Shown here: one piece after another, positions 35,343 to 42,322 of the stretch | Layout of the letters: each line of letters starts with the position of its first letter | How positions within the stretch are numbered: position 1 is the stretch's first letter | Source of the DNA: Dyella sp. GSA-30 | GTDB lineage: Bacteria; Pseudomonadota; Gammaproteobacteria; Xanthomonadales; Rhodanobacteraceae | Direction of reading: 5' to 3' | Assembly: GCF_027924605.1 (NCBI RefSeq) | Contig: NZ_AP027042.1 | Coordinates: 310,001-374,000 of the forward strand | DNA: 64,000 nucleotides | The notes under the pieces: generated by a model | What the model saw: only the letters and a program-made list of their open reading frames with translations | What the model was told of the DNA's origin: nothing | Databases searched by the model: none | Translations under genes and position numbers: made by a program

Positions 35343-36206
35343 TTACGCGTCATCGGAGGTTCCGGCCAGCCATGCATGGATATCGACTGGCGGTGCATCC
35401 ACCCGCGCACCAAGCGAAGCGAAATCGAACAGGGCGCGGTCGGTCAGCTGCGACGGCGCGACATTGCCCAGCGCGCGAAAAATCGTCTCGCTGCGCCCGG
35501 GCTGCTGACGCTCCCAGTCTTCCAGCATGCGCTTGACCGCCTTGCGCTGGAGATTTTCCTGCGAGCCGCACAGGTTACAGGGAATGATCGGAAATTCGCG
35601 CGCCTGCGCGTATTCGGCGATATCGCTTTCCTTGCAATACGCCATCGGACGGATCACCACGTGGCTGCCGTCGTCCGAGCGCAGCTTGGGCGGCATCGCC
35701 TTGAGGCTGCCCTGGTAGAACAGGTTCAGGAAAAACGTCCCCAGAATATCGTCTCGATGATGCCCCAGCGCGATCTTGGTGATGCCGTTTTCCGATGCCC
35801 AGCGATACAGCGCGCCGCGCCGCAGGCGCGAGCACAGGCTGCACATGGTCTTGCCGGCGGGAATCACCCGCGTGACCGTGCTGTAGGTGTCCTGCTCGAT
35901 GATATGGAAGGGCACGCCACGCCCACGCAGGTATTCCGGCAGGACATGCTCGGGGAAGTCCGGCTGCTTCTGATCCAGATTCACCGCAATCAACTCGAAG
36001 CGCACCGGCGCCTTGACCTGCAGCGACAGCAGCAGGTCGAGCATCGTGTAGGAGTCCTTGCCACCGGACAGGCACACCATCACCTTGTCGCCGGCCTCGA
36101 TCATGTTGAAGTCGGCGATCGCCTGGCCGACCTGATGACGCAGGCGCTTGGCGAGCTTGCCGGCCTCGTAGGCCTGCTTGCGAGAGGGTTCGGGCTGGGC
36201 GGACAT
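35343..36206 (-). CDS. ttcA: tRNA 2-thiocytidine(32) synthetase TtcA
   Basis: 287-residue iron-sulfur PP-loop ATPase that thiolates cytidine 32 of tRNA. PP-loop SGGKDS at 47-52; cysteine cluster C122-S-L-C125 and the later C213 in PCNLCG fit the [4Fe-4S] ligands. ALGHHRDDI is the second conserved block. I chose ATG 36206; the frame stays open for 36 residues further upstream but no homology-like sequence is there. Its Shine-Dalgarno is weak. Confidence 0.93.
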   Translation of the reverse strand: MSAQPEPSRKQAYEAGKLAKRLRHQVGQAIADFNMIEAGDKVMVCLSGGKDSYTMLDLLLSLQVKAPVRFELIAVNLDQKQPDFPEHVLPEYLRGRGVPFHIIEQDTYSTVTRVIPAGKTMCSLCSRLRRGALYRWASENGITKIALGHHRDDILGTFFLNLFYQGSLKAMPPKLRSDDGSHVVIRPMAYCKESDIAEYAQAREFPIIPCNLCGSQENLQRKAVKRMLEDWERQQPGRSETIFRALGNVAPSQLTDRALFDFASLGARVDAPPVDIHAWLAGTSDDA

Positions 36207-36312
36207 GAAGGGAGGGAAGAGAAGGGACCTGCGGCTATTGTAACCGCCCCGGGGCCAGCCGGCTGGCGTACACTTGGGGTTCCGCCGCCGTTCCTTTAAG
36301 TGCCAAGTGCTC

Positions 36313-36519
36313 ATGCCGGTTCAAGATCCCGCCCAAATCGCCCATCTCCTGGCCGAGCTGCGGATCGAGCACCGCGACCTGGACGCCGCCATCGAGCATA
36401 TGGCCGCGGCCATCGGCCGCGACGAGCTGCAGCTGACGCGAATGAAAAAGCGCAAACTCTTGCTCAAGGACGCGATCGCGCGCCTGGAAAGCAAGCTCAT
36501 TCCTGATCTGGACGCCTGA
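36313..36519 (+). CDS. YdcH/DUF465 family protein
   Basis: 68-residue helical protein: [46 protein letters not shown]. This is the short coiled coil of the YdcH/DUF465 family, of unknown function. I chose ATG 36313 over an upstream frame. It overlaps no neighbour and ends 6 bp before the acetyltransferase gene, so the pair is probably co-transcribed. It is divergent from ttcA. Confidence 0.85.
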   Translation: MPVQDPAQIAHLLAELRIEHRDLDAAIEHMAAAIGRDELQLTRMKKRKLLLKDAIARLESKLIPDLDA

Positions 36520-36525
36520 ACCGGC

Positions 36526-37128
36526 ATGCCCCTGCCCCTAGCCGTGCTGGAAGACGACCACGTCGCCCTCGAGCCGCTGCAACACGATCACATTCCGGGC
36601 CTGGAAGCGGCTGCTGCCGATGGCGAACTCTGGAACCTGTGGTTCACCAGTGCACCAGCACCCGGCAAGATGGGCCAATACGTAGACAAGGCCCTGGCCG
36701 GTCATCAGGCGGGATTGATGCTGCCGTTCGCGGTTCGCGAAAAGCGCAGCGGTGAAATCGTTGGCACCACGCGTTTCTATGACTATGTGGACGATCCGCG
36801 TCGCGTGGCCATCGGCTATACCTGGTATGCGAAACGTTGGCAGAAAAGCCACGTCAACACCGCCTGCAAACGCCTGTTGCTTAAGCACGCATTCGAAACG
36901 CTCGGCTGCGTGGCAGTGGAATTTCACACCGATCATCGCAACCAGGATTCGCAGCGCGCGATCGAACGGCTGGGCGCCGTGCGCGAAGGCGTGCTGCGCA
37001 ACCACAAGCGCCGGCCTGATGGCTCACTACGCGATACGGTTTGCTACAGCATTCTCGATCGCGAATGGGCGGATGTGGAGAAGTGGCTGGGTTTGCGGCT
37101 TGGGCGGTTGATTGGCACGCGGCCTTAA
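36526..37128 (+). CDS. GNAT family N-acetyltransferase (RimL-like)
   Basis: 200 residues. The GNAT fold shows LEDDHVALEPLQHDHIPGL at the start, GEIVGTTRFYDY, and the acetyl-CoA binding region YTWYAKRWQKSHVNTACKRLLL, then VEFHTDHRNQDSQRAIERLGAVREG and VCYSILDREWADV. This is the RimJ/RimL-type subgroup with spermidine- or protein-acetylating relatives; target unknown. Confidence 0.88.
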   Translation: MPLPLAVLEDDHVALEPLQHDHIPGLEAAAADGELWNLWFTSAPAPGKMGQYVDKALAGHQAGLMLPFAVREKRSGEIVGTTRFYDYVDDPRRVAIGYTWYAKRWQKSHVNTACKRLLLKHAFETLGCVAVEFHTDHRNQDSQRAIERLGAVREGVLRNHKRRPDGSLRDTVCYSILDREWADVEKWLGLRLGRLIGTRP

Positions 37129-37137
37129 AAGCCAAAA

Positions 37138-37264
37138 GCCCCCCTCACCCCAGCCCTCTCCCCCGGCAAAGCCAGGGGAGAGGGAGCAGGTTGCGCAAGT
37201 ACGAAATACTGAAGTTCACCTCAGTCAACCCCCTCTCCCCTGGCTTTGCCGGGGGTGAGGGGGC
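37138..37264. repeat. Intergenic inverted repeat, family 2 (CCCTCACCCC-AGCCCTCTCCCC type)
   Basis: The left arm (37139-37185) and right arm (37231-37264) are inverted complements apart from a 13-base block missing from the right arm. A second, single-arm copy lies at 54541-54585. Located between the acetyltransferase gene and the end of the HlyD-type gene. Confidence 0.8.
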
Positions 37265-37276
37265 TAGCAACTACCA

Positions 37277-38269
37277 CTACCGCGGCTGCACCTCGATCGT
37301 CGCCGTCATCCCCGCCGCCAGCAATGTTCCTTCAGGCATGTGATCCGTATCGATCGCAATACGCACCGGAACGCGCTGCGCCAGACGCACCCAGTTAAAT
37401 GTCGGATTGACCTTGGCCAGCAGATCGGTACCCGTGGGATTGTCCGCATCGGTGATGCCGCGGGCGACGCCGATGATCTTGCCATCCAGGCGCGTGCCAC
37501 CGCTCATCAGCCGAATCTTCACCGGGTCGCCGATACGCAGGTGCGGAATCTTGGTTTCCTCGAAATAGCCGTAGATGTAATAACTGTGGCTATCGATAAG
37601 CGCCATGCGCGGACTGCCAGTGGCGGCGTAATCGCCGACGCGCACGTCCAGGTTGGTGACATAGCCATCGACCGGCGCGCGCACGGCGGTGCGCTCCAGG
37701 TTCAACGTAGCCAGATCCAGCGATACTTGCGCCTGCTCCACCGCCGCCTGCGCCTGCGCACGCGCCGCATTCGCCTGATTGCCACCGGCCTGCGCCTGCT
37801 GCCAGCTGGCCAGGGCGGAGTTGGCGGTAGATGCCGCATCGGCGCGGTCTTCCTTAGCGATCAGCTCGCCCAGTTTTTCGCGGCGATCGGATTGCTCCCG
37901 GCGCATCTGGAACTCCGCCTTGCGTGCCGCAGCAGCAGCGAGCGCCGCGTTGATATTGGCGCCGGCCGCACGCGCATTGGCTTCGGCCGACGCGAGGTTG
38001 GCCTGCGCCAGCGACACCGCATTGCGGTAACGCTCCTGGTCGATTTCCATCAGCAGGTCGCCCTTGTGTACGAAATCGTTGTCGTACACCGGCACCTTGG
38101 TCACCAGCCCCGACACATCGGGCGCGATCCGTACCACTTCCGCGCGCACGCGCCCGTCGCGCGTCCACGGCGAGTAGATGTAGTGCCGCCACAAGGCGTG
38201 ACCGAGAAAGGCCGCCATGACGACCACCAGGGCCGTGATCGCAACGCGAAGTATGGATTGACTCTTCAT
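37277..38269 (-). CDS. HlyD/EmrA-family membrane fusion protein
   Basis: 330 residues. One N-terminal transmembrane helix, then a biotinyl-lipoyl-like domain (VRIAPDVSGLVTKVPVYDNDFVHKGDLL), a roughly 100-residue Ala-rich coiled-coil hairpin (residues 95-195) and a beta-barrel end (APVDGYVTNLDVRVGDYA, IYGYFEETKIP). This is the periplasmic adaptor of a multidrug or aromatic-acid pump of the AaeA type. Third gene of a marR-FUSC-DUF1656-HlyD operon. Start 38269 chosen over an upstream frame. Confidence 0.92.
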   Translation of the reverse strand: MKSQSILRVAITALVVVMAAFLGHALWRHYIYSPWTRDGRVRAEVVRIAPDVSGLVTKVPVYDNDFVHKGDLLMEIDQERYRNAVSLAQANLASAEANARAAGANINAALAAAAARKAEFQMRREQSDRREKLGELIAKEDRADAASTANSALASWQQAQAGGNQANAARAQAQAAVEQAQVSLDLATLNLERTAVRAPVDGYVTNLDVRVGDYAATGSPRMALIDSHSYYIYGYFEETKIPHLRIGDPVKIRLMSGGTRLDGKIIGVARGITDADNPTGTDLLAKVNPTFNWVRLAQRVPVRIAIDTDHMPEGTLLAAGMTATIEVQPR

Positions 38270-38279
38270 GACACGCTCT

Positions 38280-38480
38280 TTAGGGAAGCAGCAAAAGGCC
38301 GGCAACGCCGAACAGGCAAACGAACAGGGCAACGCGAAACAGGGGTGGGTGCCAGACGTAGCGATAGAGACCGAAGCGACCGACGATCGCATCGATGATC
38401 CAAAGCAGCAGCAGACAACCGAGAAAGATTGGGAGCAGGCCGGGAATCAGCGCACCGCCGATAGCGATTTCACGAGGCAT
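38280..38480 (-). CDS. DUF1656 (AaeX-like) small membrane protein
   Basis: 66 residues: MPREIAIGGALIPGLLP, two transmembrane helices (FLGCLLLLWIIDAIVGRF and LFRVALFVCLFGVAGLLLL). The conserved REI.I.G ... P.L start is typical of DUF1656/YtcA, the small third component of AaeXAB-type pumps. It overlaps the end of the FUSC gene by 11 bases and precedes the adaptor by 10. Too short to appear on its own in most coarse ORF lists. Confidence 0.88.
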   Translation of the reverse strand: MPREIAIGGALIPGLLPIFLGCLLLLWIIDAIVGRFGLYRYVWHPPLFRVALFVCLFGVAGLLLLP

Positions 38481-40602
38481 CGGGCATCTCCTTGGGCGTG
38501 ATGTACACCGCCAATGCGGTTTCGTCGTCGCGCAGCGCGCCGCGCAATATATGCAGTTGCGCCAGGATGGCCGGGCAGCGGCTTTGTGCGGAGGATGGCA
38601 CCTGCATGCCAGCATCGATCGCAAGCTCGACAGCGCGTTCGGCGCGACTCCACCGCGAAGCATCGGGTGCCAGATAAAGTTCGGCCACCCGCGCGACCGC
38701 GTCATCGACCGCGCTCTCCACGCGCTCGGGCAGATCGCCCTGCGCGGCAGCCTGGCGCAATTCGATCACCGCGCGCCCGCATTCGTGCACCGAAAAAGCC
38801 CACGCCAGCAGCTGACGCGATTCGTCCGAGCCGGGGCCGGTGTGCACGGTGATCTGCTGGAAAAGATCGCGATTGATGCTTTCGAAGCGATACAACAGGC
38901 CGTCCACGGGTGCGGTGGCGGCCAACACGACCTGACGGCGCAACTGCTGCAGCTGGCGACGGCGCTGCCACAGGCTGCCGGTTACCGCCGGCACGAATAT
39001 GAAGGCAACGCCGGTCAAGCCCAGGCCCACCAGCTGCGAGATGCCATCGTTGATGAAACGCTCCGGGTCGTAGACCATCGGATTCTTCAACGCCAGGATG
39101 TAGACGAAGCCGAGCGTATAGCCCACACCCGTGCCCGGCAGCGTGTTGCGGGTCATCAGATAGGGGCCGATCAGCAACAACGGCGCGCTGGCTGCGATCA
39201 GCATCACAAAGCCGTCGCTGCCCGGCAGCAACCAGAAGGTCATGAAGAACGCGGCCAGCAGGCCCAACGCATAACCCACCCAGGTATACGACGTGGCCGC
39301 CAGCGGGTGCGCCGACGTTGCGTACAGTCCACTGAAGATCGTTGCCAGCAACATCGCCCCGGCACCGTACGTCCAACCGCTGATGATCCACATCGCGCTC
39401 AACGCGATCATGGTAAGAAACGTACGCAACACCGCCACCGAGGCGCCGGCATAGTCGTTGCCGCGATGAAATCCGGCGCGCTCGACGCTGCCGCGCTGGC
39501 GCTGCTCGCGCATCGAGGCATACAGCGCGCTGAACTCGCGCAGCTCTTCGGCGAAACGACGCAGCAGCAACTGTCCGGTATCGAATTCGAGCAGTGAAGT
39601 GGCGTCTTCGAAACGCGTACGCAACTGGGCCGCCAGCGGCGGAATGCGCGTTACGCTCGCCTGCAGGCGCGTGGCCAGAATCTCCGGCTGATGACGATCG
39701 CGTACTTCCGGCGACAACGCTTCGCCGATGGGCGCGTACAGCTCGATCAAAGCCTCGGCGACCGGCTGACGCCCATGACGCAGCATGCGGTTGATCAGGT
39801 GATGCAACGACTGAAAGCTGGTCGCCGCCGCCATGTAGCGCTGGTTGAGCAACTGCATGCGACCGCTGCGGGCGCGCGCTTCGGGATCTTCGAAGATCAC
39901 GCTGGAACGCAGGTCCTCCAGTTCCACGGCCGCCCGAACGAAGCGCAGATGCGCGCGCTCCATGTCTTCGCGCGCGATCCCGCCAACCAGGCTGTCGCGT
40001 GCAAAATCGATGAAATGCGCAAAGTGTTCGGCAAGACGCTGGCGCAGGACGTTACGCAGACTACCCGGCCAGACGACGTCGCTGACCACGCCGGCCACGA
40101 TGATCCCGAGCATCACCTCGCTCACGCGCATCACGGCCGAGTCGAATACCGTCAGCGGCGCATTGATCGCCGGCAGAGCGACGATCGCCGCCGTATAGCC
40201 AGCCAGCACGAAGCCATAGGACATGAAGTTGCGGTACAGCATGGCGCCACCGGCGCACAGGCCCACCCATAGCGAGAGGCTGAGCAGGAACAGTTCGCGC
40301 TGCTGCGGAAACAACCCCATCAAGACCAGACCGAACGTGCTGCCTGCGAGCGTACCGATCGCCCGATAGAAGCTTTTCGCCAGCACCATGCCGCTGTGCG
40401 GATGGATCACCAGCACCACGGTAATCATCGAGGTGGCCGGCGCCTCCAACTGCAGCCACATCGCCAGCCATGCGGCCAGATACATCGCCAGCAGCGCCTT
40501 GAACACGAACGCCCACGAACTGCGCTCGCCGGCAAGGAACTCCGGCAGCCATGGCCAGCGCCGGGTCCAGGCCGAGAGGTTTTCCTTGATGACCGCTGAC
40601 AT
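38470..40602 (-). CDS. FUSC-family (AaeB-like) aromatic acid/multidrug efflux protein
   Basis: 710 residues. Two blocks of hydrophobic helices (about residues 30-180 and 410-540: FVFKALLAMYLAAWLAMWLQ, SYGFVLAGYTAAIVAL; and TFLTMIALSAMWIISGWTYG, VGYALGLLAAFFMTFWLLP) flank a long cytoplasmic helical region. This is the AaeB/fusaric-acid resistance inner-membrane pump component. It begins at ATG 40602, 5 bp after the marR stop; a TTG nine bases upstream is less likely. Works with the DUF1656 and HlyD proteins encoded just downstream. Confidence 0.92.
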   Translation of the reverse strand: MSAVIKENLSAWTRRWPWLPEFLAGERSSWAFVFKALLAMYLAAWLAMWLQLEAPATSMITVVLVIHPHSGMVLAKSFYRAIGTLAGSTFGLVLMGLFPQQRELFLLSLSLWVGLCAGGAMLYRNFMSYGFVLAGYTAAIVALPAINAPLTVFDSAVMRVSEVMLGIIVAGVVSDVVWPGSLRNVLRQRLAEHFAHFIDFARDSLVGGIAREDMERAHLRFVRAAVELEDLRSSVIFEDPEARARSGRMQLLNQRYMAAATSFQSLHHLINRMLRHGRQPVAEALIELYAPIGEALSPEVRDRHQPEILATRLQASVTRIPPLAAQLRTRFEDATSLLEFDTGQLLLRRFAEELREFSALYASMREQRQRGSVERAGFHRGNDYAGASVAVLRTFLTMIALSAMWIISGWTYGAGAMLLATIFSGLYATSAHPLAATSYTWVGYALGLLAAFFMTFWLLPGSDGFVMLIAASAPLLLIGPYLMTRNTLPGTGVGYTLGFVYILALKNPMVYDPERFINDGISQLVGLGLTGVAFIFVPAVTGSLWQRRRQLQQLRRQVVLAATAPVDGLLYRFESINRDLFQQITVHTGPGSDESRQLLAWAFSVHECGRAVIELRQAAAQGDLPERVESAVDDAVARVAELYLAPDASRWSRAERAVELAIDAGMQVPSSAQSRCPAILAQLHILRGALRDDETALAVYITPKEMPDAS

Positions 40603-40607
40603 CCCGT

Positions 40608-41102
40608 TCAATCCCGTTCGAGCTGGACGAGGAATTTCTTCAGCAGACGCTCGAGCTGCGCCAGGTCGCGCGACTGCAAGCCCGTGGTCTGGCGTTCGAG
40701 CAGGGCGCAGATATCGGGCAAAAAGCTCTCGATCATCGCTACACCTTCGGCAGTCAGGGTCAGGGTGATCTTGCGGCGGTCTTCATCGCTGGCCGTGCGC
40801 TCGATCAGTCCCTTGTCGCAAAGTTCGTTGGTCAACCGTGTGATGTTGGCCGACTTCTCCCCGGCGGCATCGGCCAACTGTGATGGATTTAAGGTATACC
40901 CTTCCGTGCCGTACATCATCATCAGGATGTTGTATTCCGGATGGTTGATGCCCCAGGGACGCAGCACGGCATTGGCGTCGTCGTGAATGCGTTTGTGCAA
41001 ATGCTTGATCAGGCGTACTACTACCGCAGGCTCGCGCGGAAAGGCCGGATGACGGCGGCAAGTAATGGCCAGGCGTTGTTCGGTTGCTTCGAAACTGCTC
41101 AT
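40608..41102 (-). CDS. MarR family transcriptional regulator
   Basis: 164 residues. Winged helix-turn-helix with LRPWGINHPEYNILMMMYG, LNPSQLADAAGEKSANITRLTNELCDKGLIERTASDEDRR and the dimerising C-terminal helix. First gene of the efflux operon and almost certainly its repressor; its own promoter upstream carries an ACATATGT palindrome that is a plausible operator. Ligand unknown but probably an aromatic acid or biocide. Confidence 0.93.
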   Translation of the reverse strand: MSSFEATEQRLAITCRRHPAFPREPAVVVRLIKHLHKRIHDDANAVLRPWGINHPEYNILMMMYGTEGYTLNPSQLADAAGEKSANITRLTNELCDKGLIERTASDEDRRKITLTLTAEGVAMIESFLPDICALLERQTTGLQSRDLAQLERLLKKFLVQLERD

Positions 41103-41144
41103 CTGCGCATGCTCGATCAGGGCGTTTGGACGGCTAAAATTGTT

Positions 41145-41152
41145 ACATATGT
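41145..41152. promoter_or_regulatory. Candidate MarR operator
   Basis: Palindrome ACATATGT within the AT-rich stretch TTACATATGTGTAT, about 45 bp upstream of the regulator's start on the minus strand, next to a TATATAT segment that may be the -10 region. Short, so only suggestive. Confidence 0.35.
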
Positions 41153-41324
41153 GTATTATCTATATATGAATGATATGCCCCCTCGGGCACTGCCGCAAGA
41201 CCGTTCTCGGAAAAACGCCTTAACGTCGTGCAAAAAAGGGGTTTCTCAATACGCAAACTTCCCCTACATTTCGCACTGCCAACCGGCAAAACTGGTAACT
41301 ACACAAACCACCACGGGGATATCC

Positions 41325-41705
41325 ATGGCGAAGAAAGCAGCAACCAAGAAAGCGGCCCCGAAGGCCGCGGCCAAAGCTCCGGCCGCTCCGAAGCCGATCA
41401 AAGAAACCCTGAGCAAGTCGGGCCTGGTCGCCCACCTGGTCGAAGCCACCGGCGTTGTCTCCAAAGACGTGCGCGCCGTCCTGGCCGCGCTGGAAGGCGC
41501 CGTTGCAGGTTCCGTGCACAAGAAGGGCGCTGGCTCCTTCACCCTGCCGGGCCTGCTGAAGATCACCGCCATCAGCGTTCCGGCCAAGCCGAAGCGCAAG
41601 GGCATCAACCCGTTCACCAAGGAAGAGCAGTGGTTCGCCGCCAAGCCGGCCACCGTGAAGGTGAAGATCCGTCCGCTGAAGAAGCTCAAGGACGCAGCGG
41701 TCTAA
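41325..41705 (+). CDS. HU-family DNA-binding protein with Ala/Lys N-terminal tail
   Basis: 126 residues. A 24-residue AK-rich tail (MAKKAATKKAAPKAAAKAPA) precedes an HU core (LVAHLVEATGVVSKDVRAVLAAL, SVHKKGAGSFTLPGLLKI, KRKGINPFTKEEQWFAAKP). The tail resembles histone H1 and adds to the usual roughly 90-residue HU. It is a nucleoid-structuring protein that bends DNA. An upstream open frame is ignored because the ATG at 41325 has GGGGAT before it. A strong terminator follows. Confidence 0.93.
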   Translation: MAKKAATKKAAPKAAAKAPAAPKPIKETLSKSGLVAHLVEATGVVSKDVRAVLAALEGAVAGSVHKKGAGSFTLPGLLKITAISVPAKPKRKGINPFTKEEQWFAAKPATVKVKIRPLKKLKDAAV

Positions 41706-41742
41706 GTCTTACGTCGCGCGCCTCTTCCTGGCGCGTGGCAAC

Positions 41743-41772
41743 AAAAAAGGCGGCCTGAGGGCCGCCTTTTTT
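41743..41772. terminator. Bidirectional terminator after the HU gene
   Basis: GGCGGCC-TGAG-GGCCGCC stem flanked by AAAAAA on the left and TTTTTT on the right. It serves the rightward HU gene and the leftward DUF4156 gene. Confidence 0.93.
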
Positions 41773-41794
41773 GTGTGTCGGATCGACGAACGAC

Positions 41795-42211
41795 CTAACC
41801 GCCTTTCACCGGAAACGTCTGTGCCCCGCCCGCCGAGCCCGGCTGCTGCGGCTGACTCGCACCGGCGTCGCGACGACGCTCCTCGCCGACGGGACGCGCA
41901 CCGCACGAATACGCACCCCAGGCCTGCGAACCATCCACCGGTTCGGCCAACGGCTTGATCGTGTCCGCATGCATGGTGGCCGCTTCGTTGCGTGCCAGCA
42001 CTTCCAGCTCGTCACGTACCTTGATGTCATTGCGATTGACCGGACCGACATGGTCCTGCACCGACACCGTGACCTTGCCCAGATCGCGGCAGGAGGACAC
42101 ATCGCCGTGCCAGGCCGTGTGGACGTTCTTGGCCTCATCGGTCAGCGTGATGCCCCAGGTACAGGCACTGAGCGCAATGGTGGGAACGAGCAACAACAGG
42201 GTCTTGCGCAT
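41795..42211 (-). CDS. DUF4156-type lipoprotein
   Basis: 138 residues. Lipobox ALSA|C at Cys17. Mature part matches the DUF4156 pattern: TLTDEAKNVHTAW, SSCRDLGKVTVSVQDHVG, RDELEVLARNEAATMHAD, ending in a Gln/Pro/Gly-rich tail. Function unknown; many bacteria carry a copy. The start at 42211, with GGAG upstream, is preferred to a 35-residue extension. Confidence 0.85.
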   Translation of the reverse strand: MRKTLLLLVPTIALSACTWGITLTDEAKNVHTAWHGDVSSCRDLGKVTVSVQDHVGPVNRNDIKVRDELEVLARNEAATMHADTIKPLAEPVDGSQAWGAYSCGARPVGEERRRDAGASQPQQPGSAGGAQTFPVKGG

Positions 42212-42236
42212 GGATAGCTCCGCGGTATCTGCCATG

Positions 42237-42264
42237 AAAAAAGCCGGGTAGTCGCCTACCCGGC
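42237..42264 (-). terminator. Terminator of the M16 peptidase gene
   Basis: Perfect 9-bp stem GCCGGGTAG-TCGC-CTACCCGGC (42243-42264). Reading leftward it is followed by a T-run (complement of AAAAAA at 42237-42242), 58 bp after the peptidase stop. Confidence 0.92.
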
Positions 42265-42322
42265 CATCATCGTAGCGTGAGATGGTCCGTTCAGCCCAAG
42301 CGCGGCTGAACGGCACGCACGT

